This document shows, piece by piece, positions 1 through 6,372 of a stretch of 6,596 nt of DNA (position 1 is its first letter; every line of letters begins with the position of its first letter). The stretch is from Chitinophaga pinensis. GTDB lineage: Bacteria; Planctomycetota; Phycisphaerae; Phycisphaerales; SM1A02. The notes beneath the pieces were generated by a model that searched no databases, was not told where the DNA came from, and was given only the letters and a program-made list of their open reading frames with translations. Location: assembly GCA_943329105.2 (NCBI GenBank), contig CALQCP020000136.1, positions 1-6,596 of the forward strand, in the 5' to 3' direction. The translations under genes were made by a program, and so were the position numbers.

Positions 1-255
1 ACCATGTACGGCACGCTCATTCAGAAGTTGCACGCCTACCGCTGGCAGGTGAAGACCAACGTTCACATGTATTACGGCGATGTCGATGAGTGCCTGACTA
101 TTGGTCTTGCACAGCTTCCCTCCATGTATCAGCGTGCGTTAGGCAGCAATACCGTTGAGGCCATCAGCGCTGGGCCGGACGCCAATCACCGTGGCACCTA
201 TGGGCGCGCCGCTGCGGAGTGGAAGAAGTGGTTCGATTCGTTGCGGGCGAAGTGA
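1..255 (+). CDS. Partial alpha/beta-hydrolase-like protein (C-terminal end)
   Basis: The reading frame is open from the left edge and ends at TGA 253-255, so only the last 84 residues are visible and the real start lies outside the window. Counting the ATG at position 4 as residue 1, a beta-strand-like stretch leads into YYGDVDEC (residues 23-30), which resembles the acid-bearing turn of alpha/beta hydrolases (D26 or D28). About 35 residues later comes DANHRGTYG (59-67), where H62 fits the catalytic histidine, followed by an amphipathic helix ending in WKKWFDSL (73-80). This order and spacing suit the end of a serine hydrolase of the esterase or prolyl-oligopeptidase type. The nucleophile-elbow serine would be upstream and cannot be checked. 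Substrate and cell location are unknown. The gene converges on the asparaginase-family gene with 19 bp between the stop codons. Confidence 0.6.
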   Translation, partial: TMYGTLIQKLHAYRWQVKTNVHMYYGDVDECLTIGLAQLPSMYQRALGSNTVEAISAGPDANHRGTYGRAAAEWKKWFDSLRAK

Positions 256-274
256 CGGGGATCGGCCTGAACGA

Positions 275-790
275 TCAATCCTTGACGAATGCCATGCGCT
301 GGTAGTCCTTGCGGACGCCAGGAAATGCCAGCACGCGGTTATGCATGGATGCATACACCCCGGGCGGCAGAATCTGCACGGCACAAAGCGCTTCCGTCAA
401 ATTCTGCACTGAATCCGTGCGCCGAAGTTCATACGGCCGCATGGCACCAGTGAGCACCACCGCCTTGCTGCATCCGCCGGTTGCCTGCATCTTCGCATGA
501 ATGCGTTCGCCAGTGACCGTGAGGCGATCCGTGCCGTGCACAATCACAACGCCGTCATGGTCCGCACAGAGCGCCAACGTGCGATCGGCAATGAGCGCGT
601 GGTCCGCCTCATTCATATCAAGGCTGTCCTTATTCATCAGTGGCACGCGGGTGATTTCCACGCCGTCCAATTCAAGGGACGCAAGAATGGCATCCAAGAC
701 GCTCAATCGATTATGCAACACACCGTGCAGCTCGTCGTACGTCTTCTCGATGGTGCCGCCGGTGGAAATGAGTGCTACTTTGAATGGCAT
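275..790 (-). CDS. Single-domain asparaginase/glutaminase-family protein
   Basis: The protein is 171 residues and corresponds to the N-terminal catalytic domain of L-asparaginases, which hydrolyse asparagine to aspartate and ammonia. Visible motifs are STGGTIEKTYDE (residues 9-20; T13 matches the nucleophilic threonine and Y18 the flexible-loop tyrosine), VIVHGTDRL (82-90; T87-D88 match the second Thr-Asp pair) and SKAVVLTGAMRPY (108-120; K109 matches the active-site lysine). Classical asparaginases are about 320-350 residues with a second C-terminal domain. That domain is absent here, but the frame ends cleanly at TGA, and short family members of this size are known, so this is probably an intact compact type rather than a truncation. 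The usual GTDT is GTDR here, so activity or substrate may differ. No signal peptide is seen, so it is likely cytoplasmic. No Shine-Dalgarno precedes the ATG. It lies 69 bp downstream of the DUF255 gene on the same strand and may be co-transcribed with it. Confidence 0.9.
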   Translation of the reverse strand: MPFKVALISTGGTIEKTYDELHGVLHNRLSVLDAILASLELDGVEITRVPLMNKDSLDMNEADHALIADRTLALCADHDGVVIVHGTDRLTVTGERIHAKMQATGGCSKAVVLTGAMRPYELRRTDSVQNLTEALCAVQILPPGVYASMHNRVLAFPGVRKDYQRMAFVKD

Positions 791-859
791 GTGTGTATGC
801 GCGCTGCGCGAAGTACGGGAAACCGGAAGTCTAGCTATTCACCGTTTAGCACTCACAAC

Positions 860-2812
860 TCACCCTTGAAGATCGCTGCCGGTTTCGCGGAACGCGGTCG
901 CCACCCGTCGTGCGGCCAGCACCGTTGCGCTGGCTGCCACGGGCTGTTCGCGCAGCGCGGGCGCAATGGCTGCAATCGCGCGCTGGGCACGAACGAGCAT
1001 CGGAGCATCGCGTTCGGCAGTGGCGAGAACGGCCATGGCGCGCAGAATGCTTGAGGTTCCGCTGGGCACCGCACCGTCATCAACGCTTCGCACCCGGGTG
1101 AAGAGATCCGGTGCGCTAGCCGGAGAGTCAAACCATGCACCGCTGACCGGATCCAGGAATCGAACCTCCGCAGCCGCAATGAGCGCGCGCGCCTCGGTGC
1201 GCCAGCGCCAATCACCGCTGGCATGTGCCAGCGCCAAGCACGCATTTGCCATGTGTGCGTAGTCCTCCAAGAACCCGTCAACCGATGCTGTTCCGCCACG
1301 CCAGGTGCGCAGCAAACCGCCATCAGCGGAACGCATGTGTTCTAGTACGAAACTGATGCCACGCCCCGCGGCCTCGGCAAAGTGCCGATCGCCCAACGCG
1401 TCGGCCGCATCGGCAAGACCTTCTGCCATCAAGCCTGACCATGCAGCGATCGTCTTGTCATCGGTCATCGGTTGCGGACGGAGCATGCGCGCCGCTAATA
1501 GGACGGCATCAACACGGGCGCGACGCGTTCGGAACTCGGCGTCAGTGATGCCCATGGAACGAGCCAATTGATCGGGGCGCTCCGACAATCGCAACACGTG
1601 AACGGCCGGCGCATCCGGGTGATGCGGGTCTTTGAAATTGGCAGCGCCATCAAGCCCGTATACGCGAAATGCAAACGCAACATCATCTGCACAGCCGGCG
1701 CTCTCCAGATCCGCGCGCGCTTCCTGCGGCGTCCACACGTAATTGGCGCCTTCGCGCGCTGCGACTTCCGCATCTTGCGCACTGAGAAATCTTCCATCTT
1801 CGCCAACCATCTCGCGAATCACATATTCGCAGGTACGCCGCGCAGTTTCTGCATGCAACGAATCACCCCAGCGACGAAACGCATCGGCATACAGCGAAGC
1901 TAATTGTCCGTTGTCGTAGAGCATCTTCTCAAAGTGCGGCACCGTCCACGTGGCATCAACGGCGTAGCGATGAAATCCGCCACCCACTTGATCAAAGATC
2001 CCGCCAATCGCCATGGCGTCCAGGGTGTGACGAAGCACTTGATCAACCGATCCTGCGCCGGTTTCTAATAGGAATCGCGGATACGGCGGCGTCGGAAACT
2101 TTGGTGCACCGCCAAAGCCGCCATTGGTTGGATCCGACATACGCATCAATGCGGAGGACACTTGTCCAACGGTGTCGTCACTACCAAGCGCAGTGGCATC
2201 GGCCGCATCGCCTGCCGTTGGCAACGCCATCTGCCGCCGCACGACGTCCGCAATGCGTCGCGCCTGCTGCGCCATTCCGGCGCGGTCCGATTGCCACGCG
2301 CCTGTCACCGCTCGCAAGAGTTCCACGAATGACGGTCTGCCGAACGCAGTCTGCGGCGGGAAGTACGTTCCGCAGAAGAAGGGTTCAAGCGAGTCTGGAT
2401 CAAGAAACACATTGAGTGGCCATCCACCGCTGGAGCGCCCCTCCGTGAGCTGCGTGAACACCTGGCACGCAGTCATCATGAGTTCGTCCACATCGGGGCG
2501 CTGCTCGCGGTCAACTTTCACTGGAACGAATCCAGCATTCAAGTGCCCCGCCACCACCACGCTCTCAAAGCTTTCGCGCTCCATGACATGGCACCAGTAG
2601 CACGTGCTGTATCCGATCGAGACAAAGAGCGGCACTCCACGCCGGCGCGCTTCTGCGATGGCCTCCGGACCCCAAGGCGACCATGCCACCGGGTTATGCG
2701 CGTGCTGCAAGAGGTACGGGCTCTGCGAACCGGCAAGGCCGTTTGCTGGGTGCCGGAACGCCCCCTCAGTGCCAGGGGCGGGATGTTCATGCGCGGAGGA
2801 AGCGTCTTTCAC
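860..2812 (-). CDS. DUF255/YyaL-type thioredoxin-domain protein
   Basis: This is a 650-residue protein when started at GTG 2812. An in-frame TTG at 2863 would add 17 residues, but GTG leaves a more usual short leader before the conserved NGLAGSQSPYLLQHAHNPV block (residues 24-42). The N-terminal third is a thioredoxin-like domain: GYSTCYWCHVMERESF (67-82) carries a C71-x-x-C74 pair, followed by VDREQRPDVDE and GGWPLNVFLDP. The rest matches the alpha/alpha-barrel part of the family (like N-acylglucosamine 2-epimerase and six-hairpin glycosidase folds), with GGGFHRYAVDATWTVPHFEK, MLYDNGQLASLYA, YVWTPQEA, DDKTIAAWSGLMAEGLADA and GFLEDYAHMANACLALA. Relatives are B. subtilis YyaL and human SPATA20. 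Their biochemical role is not settled, so none is assigned beyond possible thiol-disulfide chemistry. No signal peptide is visible, so it is probably cytoplasmic. The family's DADS motif reads DAEV here. No clear Shine-Dalgarno is present. Confidence 0.93.
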   Translation of the reverse strand: MKDASSAHEHPAPGTEGAFRHPANGLAGSQSPYLLQHAHNPVAWSPWGPEAIAEARRRGVPLFVSIGYSTCYWCHVMERESFESVVVAGHLNAGFVPVKVDREQRPDVDELMMTACQVFTQLTEGRSSGGWPLNVFLDPDSLEPFFCGTYFPPQTAFGRPSFVELLRAVTGAWQSDRAGMAQQARRIADVVRRQMALPTAGDAADATALGSDDTVGQVSSALMRMSDPTNGGFGGAPKFPTPPYPRFLLETGAGSVDQVLRHTLDAMAIGGIFDQVGGGFHRYAVDATWTVPHFEKMLYDNGQLASLYADAFRRWGDSLHAETARRTCEYVIREMVGEDGRFLSAQDAEVAAREGANYVWTPQEARADLESAGCADDVAFAFRVYGLDGAANFKDPHHPDAPAVHVLRLSERPDQLARSMGITDAEFRTRRARVDAVLLAARMLRPQPMTDDKTIAAWSGLMAEGLADAADALGDRHFAEAAGRGISFVLEHMRSADGGLLRTWRGGTASVDGFLEDYAHMANACLALAHASGDWRWRTEARALIAAAEVRFLDPVSGAWFDSPASAPDLFTRVRSVDDGAVPSGTSSILRAMAVLATAERDAPMLVRAQRAIAAIAPALREQPVAASATVLAARRVATAFRETGSDLQG

Positions 2813-2844
2813 AGGCGACAGGCTAGGCGAGCCGATAGTGCCAT
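2809..2844 (-). other. Possible 11-codon leader ORF overlapping the DUF255 start
   Basis: An ATG at 2844-2842 on the minus strand opens a frame reading MALSARLACRL and stops at TGA 2811-2809. That stop overlaps the preferred GTG start (2812-2810) of the DUF255 gene as GTGA. Such 4-nt stop/start overlaps are typical of translational coupling, which could compensate for the missing Shine-Dalgarno. The ORF is very short, has no strong ribosome site of its own, and may be chance. It also lies inside the longer TTG-started version of the downstream gene. Confidence 0.25.
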
Positions 2845-2849
2845 GGCAC
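2838..2849. promoter_or_regulatory. Perfect 12-bp palindrome between divergent genes
   Basis: The sequence GTGCCATGGCAC is a perfect inverted repeat without a spacer. It lies in the 59-bp gap between the divergent DUF255 and membrane-protein genes, 22 bp before the ATG of the latter. Position and symmetry suit an operator for a dimeric regulator acting on both genes. No convincing -35/-10 pair could be placed around it; GATAGT at 2834-2839 is only a weak -10-like match. Chance is possible, because related CCATGG-centred sequences also occur in coding DNA nearby (2958-2967). Confidence 0.3.
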
Positions 2850-2861
2850 CGTACTGCGCGC

Positions 2862-2867
2862 AAGGGA
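2862..2867 (+). promoter_or_regulatory. Shine-Dalgarno for the membrane-protein gene
   Basis: AAGGGA lies 4 bases before the ATG at 2872. It supports that start over the in-frame ATGs at 2908 and 2917, although the spacing is slightly short. Confidence 0.5.
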
Positions 2868-2871
2868 CACC

Positions 2872-3891
2872 ATGATCACCGATCTGCTACCGATTTCCAC
2901 GCCCGAAATGCTCGCCATGACTGACCTGGCACCCACCGCCAAGGGCGTCCTGGTTGGCACCATGGTGGGCGCCACGCTGCTACTTCTCTTTGGCGCGCAG
3001 TTGCTGCGACCAGCGGTGGTCTTGGCCGCCATGCTGGTGGGATTCCTGGGATCAGTGGTGGTCGCGCGCGCGCTCCTGCCCGGCGTACCGCTCTGGGCCG
3101 CAGCCGCGTTCGGTGCCGTTGCCGGACTTCTTGCCGGCGCCCTGCTCTATCGACCAACCGTGGGATTGATGGCTGGCGTGGTGGGCGCTGCAGTCGGAGC
3201 GCTGATCGCATTTGCCATCATTGCTGGCGGCACACTGGACACCGCCCCGCGCGACCTGAATCACGCGCTGGTAGCAAACCCGCGCGAGACAATGCACCCC
3301 GGCGAAGGAAGTCGTGCGGGCAAACATCTCTTGGACATTCTGGTTGGTCCACGCGGCGCTGAGAAATCCAACCCCAAACGTACCGCCACCGATGCAGCAC
3401 TGAGTGATGCTGCCGATAGCGCGCTACCCGCGGGTGATCGGGTGCTGCAATCAACGGTGGATGTTGCGCATCGAGCCGCAGATCGTGTTGAGCTGGCGTT
3501 TCAAGAGACCGCGCCCGCGTATCGAACCCTGCTCACCGCGTCCATTGCCGCCGGCGCCGTCGCTGGCTTTCTGATGGGGCTACTGGCAACCACGTTGGTG
3601 GCACGCATTCTGACCAGTCTGGCGGGTGCATGGCTGTTAGTCGTCGGTGCGCTTCCGCTCCTGGCCATGCACGGATACGAACCAATGCCGACCGGCGCAC
3701 GCGGATGGTTGGTCGTACTGGTCAGCATTGCAATTCTTGGAACACTGGCACAAAGTGTGCTTGGGAGCGGCAAGGCAACCAAGCGTTCTAGTGAGGGCGC
3801 TAGCACCCGCGCGCCTGCAGCCAAGCAGGCGCCGAAGTCAAAGTCGCCCGCCGCACCCAGGGCGGTCGCACTTGCATCCGCGGCTGATTAA
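2872..3891 (+). CDS. Unrecognised protein with about seven membrane segments
   Basis: I do not recognise this 339-residue protein. Hydrophobic segments rich in Gly, Ala, Val and Leu lie at about 24-43, 47-67, 73-93 and 96-119. A polar region follows at about 120-215, with no obvious metal or catalytic motif and a predicted helical part near 173-212. Three more hydrophobic segments lie at about 220-241, 243-265 and 278-297. The tail (298-339) is rich in Lys, Ala, Pro and Ser and looks disordered and basic. The 4+3 arrangement puts the loop and the basic tail on opposite sides of the membrane; if the positive-inside rule places the tail in the cytoplasm, the loop is outside, but this is unproven. 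AAGGGA precedes the ATG. It is followed by lysA after 36 bp on the same strand and in the same frame, so co-transcription is plausible. No transport or enzyme function can be assigned. Confidence 0.85.
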   Translation: MITDLLPISTPEMLAMTDLAPTAKGVLVGTMVGATLLLLFGAQLLRPAVVLAAMLVGFLGSVVVARALLPGVPLWAAAAFGAVAGLLAGALLYRPTVGLMAGVVGAAVGALIAFAIIAGGTLDTAPRDLNHALVANPRETMHPGEGSRAGKHLLDILVGPRGAEKSNPKRTATDAALSDAADSALPAGDRVLQSTVDVAHRAADRVELAFQETAPAYRTLLTASIAAGAVAGFLMGLLATTLVARILTSLAGAWLLVVGALPLLAMHGYEPMPTGARGWLVVLVSIAILGTLAQSVLGSGKATKRSSEGASTRAPAAKQAPKSKSPAAPRAVALASAAD

Positions 3892-3898
3892 CGCAGTC

Positions 3899-3926
3899 AG
3901 TGGCGCAACTCATACACTGCGCCGCT
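3899..3926 (+). promoter_or_regulatory. Hairpin immediately before the lysA start
   Basis: AGTGGCGCA (3899-3907) can pair with TGCGCCGCT (3918-3926) as a 9-bp stem with one G-U pair, around a 10-base loop. It fills most of the 36-bp gap between the membrane-protein stop and the lysA ATG at 3928. There is no T-tract, so it is not a typical intrinsic terminator. It would cover the ribosome-binding region of lysA, where no Shine-Dalgarno is visible. It could affect translation or transcript ends; no function is demonstrated. Confidence 0.4.
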
Positions 3927-3927
3927 C

Positions 3928-5214
3928 ATGGACTTCTTCAACTACACCGACGGATCATTGCACTGCGAAAGCGTTCCCGCCCAGGACATCGCCAGCGCTG
4001 TTGGCACGCCCTGCTATGTGTACAGCCGAGCCACGCTGGTTGAACATCATCGGCGCATCGCTGCGGCGTTTGCTGAAGTCAAACCGCTGATCTGCTACTC
4101 CGTGAAGAGCTGCGGAAATCTATCGGTGTGCCGCACCCTGGTGGAATGCGGAGCGGGCATGGATGTTGTCTCTGGTGGCGAACTCTTCCGTGCGCGTGCG
4201 GCCGGTGCGCCGCCGTCCACGATCGTCTATGCCGGCGTTGGCAAGCGCGATGATGAAATTGCAGCTGCCCTTGATGCGCACATCTACCTCTTTAACGTTG
4301 AGAGCGAAGATGAATTTGTGAACATCGCGCGCATCGCCAAGGAACGCAATGCCACCTGTGAATGCGCACTCCGTATCAATCCCGATGTTGATCCGCACAC
4401 GCATCGATTTACAACCACCGGTACCAAAGAAACAAAGTTCGGCGTTGATATCGAACGCGCCCGGGCATTCTTCCGGACCTACGGACGCGACCCACACGCG
4501 CGTTTGGTTGGATTGCACTTGCACATTGGTTCGCCGGTGTACACCACGGAACCGTATGTTGAGGCAGTGCGCAAGGCATTGGCATTGCGCGACGAACTGA
4601 TCGCTGAAGGTTTCACAGTGAGCGTCCTTGACGTCGGCGGCGGGTTCGCCGCTGATTATGAAACTGGCAAGAGCCCTGCTGCTCTTGATTACGCGCAGGC
4701 CATCGTTCCATTGTTGCTGCCAGCCGTGCGCGCGGGATTACGCATCGTCCTTGAGCCAGGGCGATCAATCGCTGCAAACGCAGGCATCCTGCTGACCCGC
4801 GTGCAATATGTGAAACGATCCGGCGATAAGACGTTCGCCATCTGCGATGCAGGTATGAACGCCCTCCTGAGGCCCAGTCACTACGACGCATTCCACTTCA
4901 TCTGGCCAACTGACACGTCCACCGCGTTCATACCAACGCGGCGCGAGGAGAAGCCAGCGATGACCGGCCTGGTGAACGTCGATGTGGTTGGCCCACTGTG
5001 CGAGACCGGTGACTACTTGGCACTCGACCGCGCCATGCCACCCGTGGCGCGCGGCGATTTGCTGGCTATCTTCACCGCCGGTGCGTACGGAATGTCAATG
5101 GCAAGTCGCTACAACAGTTCGCCACTGCCTGCAGAGGTCTTGGTGGATGGACTGCACTTCACCACGGTTCGTCGCCGCGAGACATACGAAGATTTAGTGG
5201 CACACGAACGTTGA
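3928..5214 (+). CDS. lysA: Diaminopimelate decarboxylase
   Basis: This enzyme removes CO2 from meso-diaminopimelate to give L-lysine, the last step of the DAP pathway, using pyridoxal phosphate in the cytoplasm. Its 428 residues match the usual family length. The N-terminal PLP barrel shows CYSVKSCGNLSV (56-67; K60 is the Schiff-base lysine), DVVSGGEL (79-86), LHLHIGSP (196-203; H199 lies near the cofactor), DVGGGF (235-240) and EPGRS (276-280), which binds phosphate. The C-terminal barrel has GPLCETGDYL (355-364; C357 is the catalytic cysteine from the partner subunit) and GAYGMSMASRYNS (385-397; Y387). All key residues are present, so it should be active. The YSVKSCGN and HIGSPVYTTEPY variants differ from the common YAVKAN and HIGSQ forms and look lineage-specific. 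The GPxCE motif argues against ornithine, arginine or carboxynorspermidine decarboxylases of the same fold. No Shine-Dalgarno is seen and a hairpin abuts the start. Confidence 0.96.
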   Translation: MDFFNYTDGSLHCESVPAQDIASAVGTPCYVYSRATLVEHHRRIAAAFAEVKPLICYSVKSCGNLSVCRTLVECGAGMDVVSGGELFRARAAGAPPSTIVYAGVGKRDDEIAAALDAHIYLFNVESEDEFVNIARIAKERNATCECALRINPDVDPHTHRFTTTGTKETKFGVDIERARAFFRTYGRDPHARLVGLHLHIGSPVYTTEPYVEAVRKALALRDELIAEGFTVSVLDVGGGFAADYETGKSPAALDYAQAIVPLLLPAVRAGLRIVLEPGRSIAANAGILLTRVQYVKRSGDKTFAICDAGMNALLRPSHYDAFHFIWPTDTSTAFIPTRREEKPAMTGLVNVDVVGPLCETGDYLALDRAMPPVARGDLLAIFTAGAYGMSMASRYNSSPLPAEVLVDGLHFTTVRRRETYEDLVAHER

Positions 5215-5258
5215 ACGACTGATGTCCCGTAGTCCAAGCAGTACTTGCAACTCACTCC

Positions 5259-5262
5259 AAGG
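5259..5262 (+). promoter_or_regulatory. Shine-Dalgarno deciding the M28 peptidase start
   Basis: AAGG lies 7 bases before the ATG at 5270. It favours that start over the upstream in-frame ATG at 5222, which has no ribosome site and would put 16 polar residues ahead of the signal peptide. Confidence 0.5.
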
Positions 5263-5269
5263 TCATTCC

Positions 5270-6367
5270 ATGCAGCACTTCTCAACCCCCATCGTGGCAC
5301 TCGCGGTAACACTGTGGTGCGCCCCGCTTGGCGTGTCGGCGCTTGCCGGTGACCCAGTCGCCACCAGCCGCCCGCTCACCACGGTGCGCAGCGCCATTAC
5401 CGCCGATGACGTTCGGAGTGATGTCACAGCACTTGCAAGTGATGACATGGGCGGGCGCTTCTTTCGTAGCCCGTTTGCAGAGAAAGCCGCCGTTTGGATT
5501 ACTGGAAAGTTCACGTCGATCGGTTTGAAGCCTGGCGTGACCGGTGATTCATTTCGGCAACCGATCGATAAGAATCCGGAGACCGGTCCGAATCTGGTGG
5601 CAGTGTTTCCCGGTCCGGTTGCCGATGGAAGCGCGGTAGCGGGAGCAGGTACCGGCTACATCATTGTCAGCGCGCATTACGACCACCTGCGCCCGCGTCG
5701 TAGTGGTGATGACAAGATCTATAACGGCGCCGATGACAACGCGTCCGGCATTGCTGGCATGTTGGCCGTCGCGCGCGCGATGAAGGCATGCAGCGCGGCA
5801 GGTCAAGGTCCCGCATGCACGGTGATCTTCATTGCCTTCAACGGTGAAGAGGCCGGACTCTTGGGATCCACGGCTTACGCAAAGGCGCCCACGGTGCCAC
5901 TGGCGGAGATTCGCGGCATGTTCAACATGGACATGATTAGCCGCGGTCCGGCGCGACAGATCTACATTGATGGTGGTGAGATTGGCGCACCAGTGACCGC
6001 AGCGCTGCGTTCGGCCAACGAAGCAATCGGACTGAAACTGCGCACGGACGAACATCCCGACTGGCTCGATCGCAGTGATCAGGGGCCCTTTCTCGCTAAG
6101 AAAGTGCCCGCCGTGCTGTTCTCGGTGGAAGACCATGAGGACTATCACCAAGTCACTGATGAAGTAGCCAAGATTGATGCAAGCCTTGCCGCCGAAGTAG
6201 CACAGCTGGTGGCGTTGGCGGCTATCGATATGTCGCGGCAAGCGTTCGTTCCGCGGGTTGCAGTGCCTGCTGCGAATCCCGGTTCGGTGCCGACGCCCGC
6301 AAAGACAGCACCTGCGCCGGTTTCAACACCGGCACCATCTGCGCCTTCGGCACCTCACACACCGTAA
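5270..6367 (+). CDS. Exported M28-family zinc aminopeptidase/carboxypeptidase-like protein
   Basis: This 365-residue protein is a predicted two-zinc exopeptidase that removes residues from peptides outside the cytoplasm. A signal peptide is visible at residues 1-26 (hydrophobic IVALAVTLWCAPLGVSALA, likely cut near SALA|GD). No lipobox fits C17. M28 ligands appear in order: SAHYDHL (H136), GADDNASG (D155, the bridging aspartate), FNGEEAGLLGS (E193 general base, E194 ligand), NMDM (D221) and DYHQVTDE (H293). SDQGPFLAKKVPAVLFS is also typical. The catalytic set is complete. After the domain, residues 330-365 form a Pro/Ala/Ser/Thr-rich tail that may be a flexible linker or surface-exposed end. 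An upstream in-frame ATG (5222) gives 381 residues, but the Shine-Dalgarno and signal peptide favour 5270. The gap from lysA is 55 bp, so it may share a transcript. The exact specificity (aminopeptidase, glutaminyl cyclase-like or other) cannot be read from the sequence. Confidence 0.9.
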   Translation: MQHFSTPIVALAVTLWCAPLGVSALAGDPVATSRPLTTVRSAITADDVRSDVTALASDDMGGRFFRSPFAEKAAVWITGKFTSIGLKPGVTGDSFRQPIDKNPETGPNLVAVFPGPVADGSAVAGAGTGYIIVSAHYDHLRPRRSGDDKIYNGADDNASGIAGMLAVARAMKACSAAGQGPACTVIFIAFNGEEAGLLGSTAYAKAPTVPLAEIRGMFNMDMISRGPARQIYIDGGEIGAPVTAALRSANEAIGLKLRTDEHPDWLDRSDQGPFLAKKVPAVLFSVEDHEDYHQVTDEVAKIDASLAAEVAQLVALAAIDMSRQAFVPRVAVPAANPGSVPTPAKTAPAPVSTPAPSAPSAPHTP

Positions 6368-6372
6368 CGCAC

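Noticed and set aside
260..276. A small inverted repeat, GATCG...CGATC, between two convergent stop codons.
   Set aside because: The stem is only 5 bp and has no T-tract, so it is too weak to call a terminator.
341..354. ATGCAT repeated twice around GG.
   Set aside because: It lies inside the asparaginase gene and is explained by the codons for the segment YASMHN; it is too short to count as a repeat element.
497..1054. A 185-codon plus-strand open frame.
   Set aside because: It runs antisense across the asparaginase and DUF255 genes, both identified by motifs. Its composition is not protein-like.
853..1323. A 156-codon minus-strand open frame.
   Set aside because: It is an out-of-frame overlap with the 3' part of the DUF255 gene, with no recognisable domain.
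2958..2967. Palindrome CACCATGGTG.
   Set aside because: It is within the membrane-protein coding region and is accounted for by codons for a Gly-Thr-Met-Val-Gly segment.
5222..5269. An upstream ATG that would extend the M28 peptidase by 16 residues.
   Set aside because: It has no Shine-Dalgarno and would place a polar stretch before the signal peptide; the ATG at 5270 fits better.
5549..6241. A 230-codon minus-strand open frame.
   Set aside because: It lies entirely antisense to the M28 peptidase, whose catalytic motifs are all in place. The product has no recognisable domain; long antisense frames are common in GC-rich DNA.
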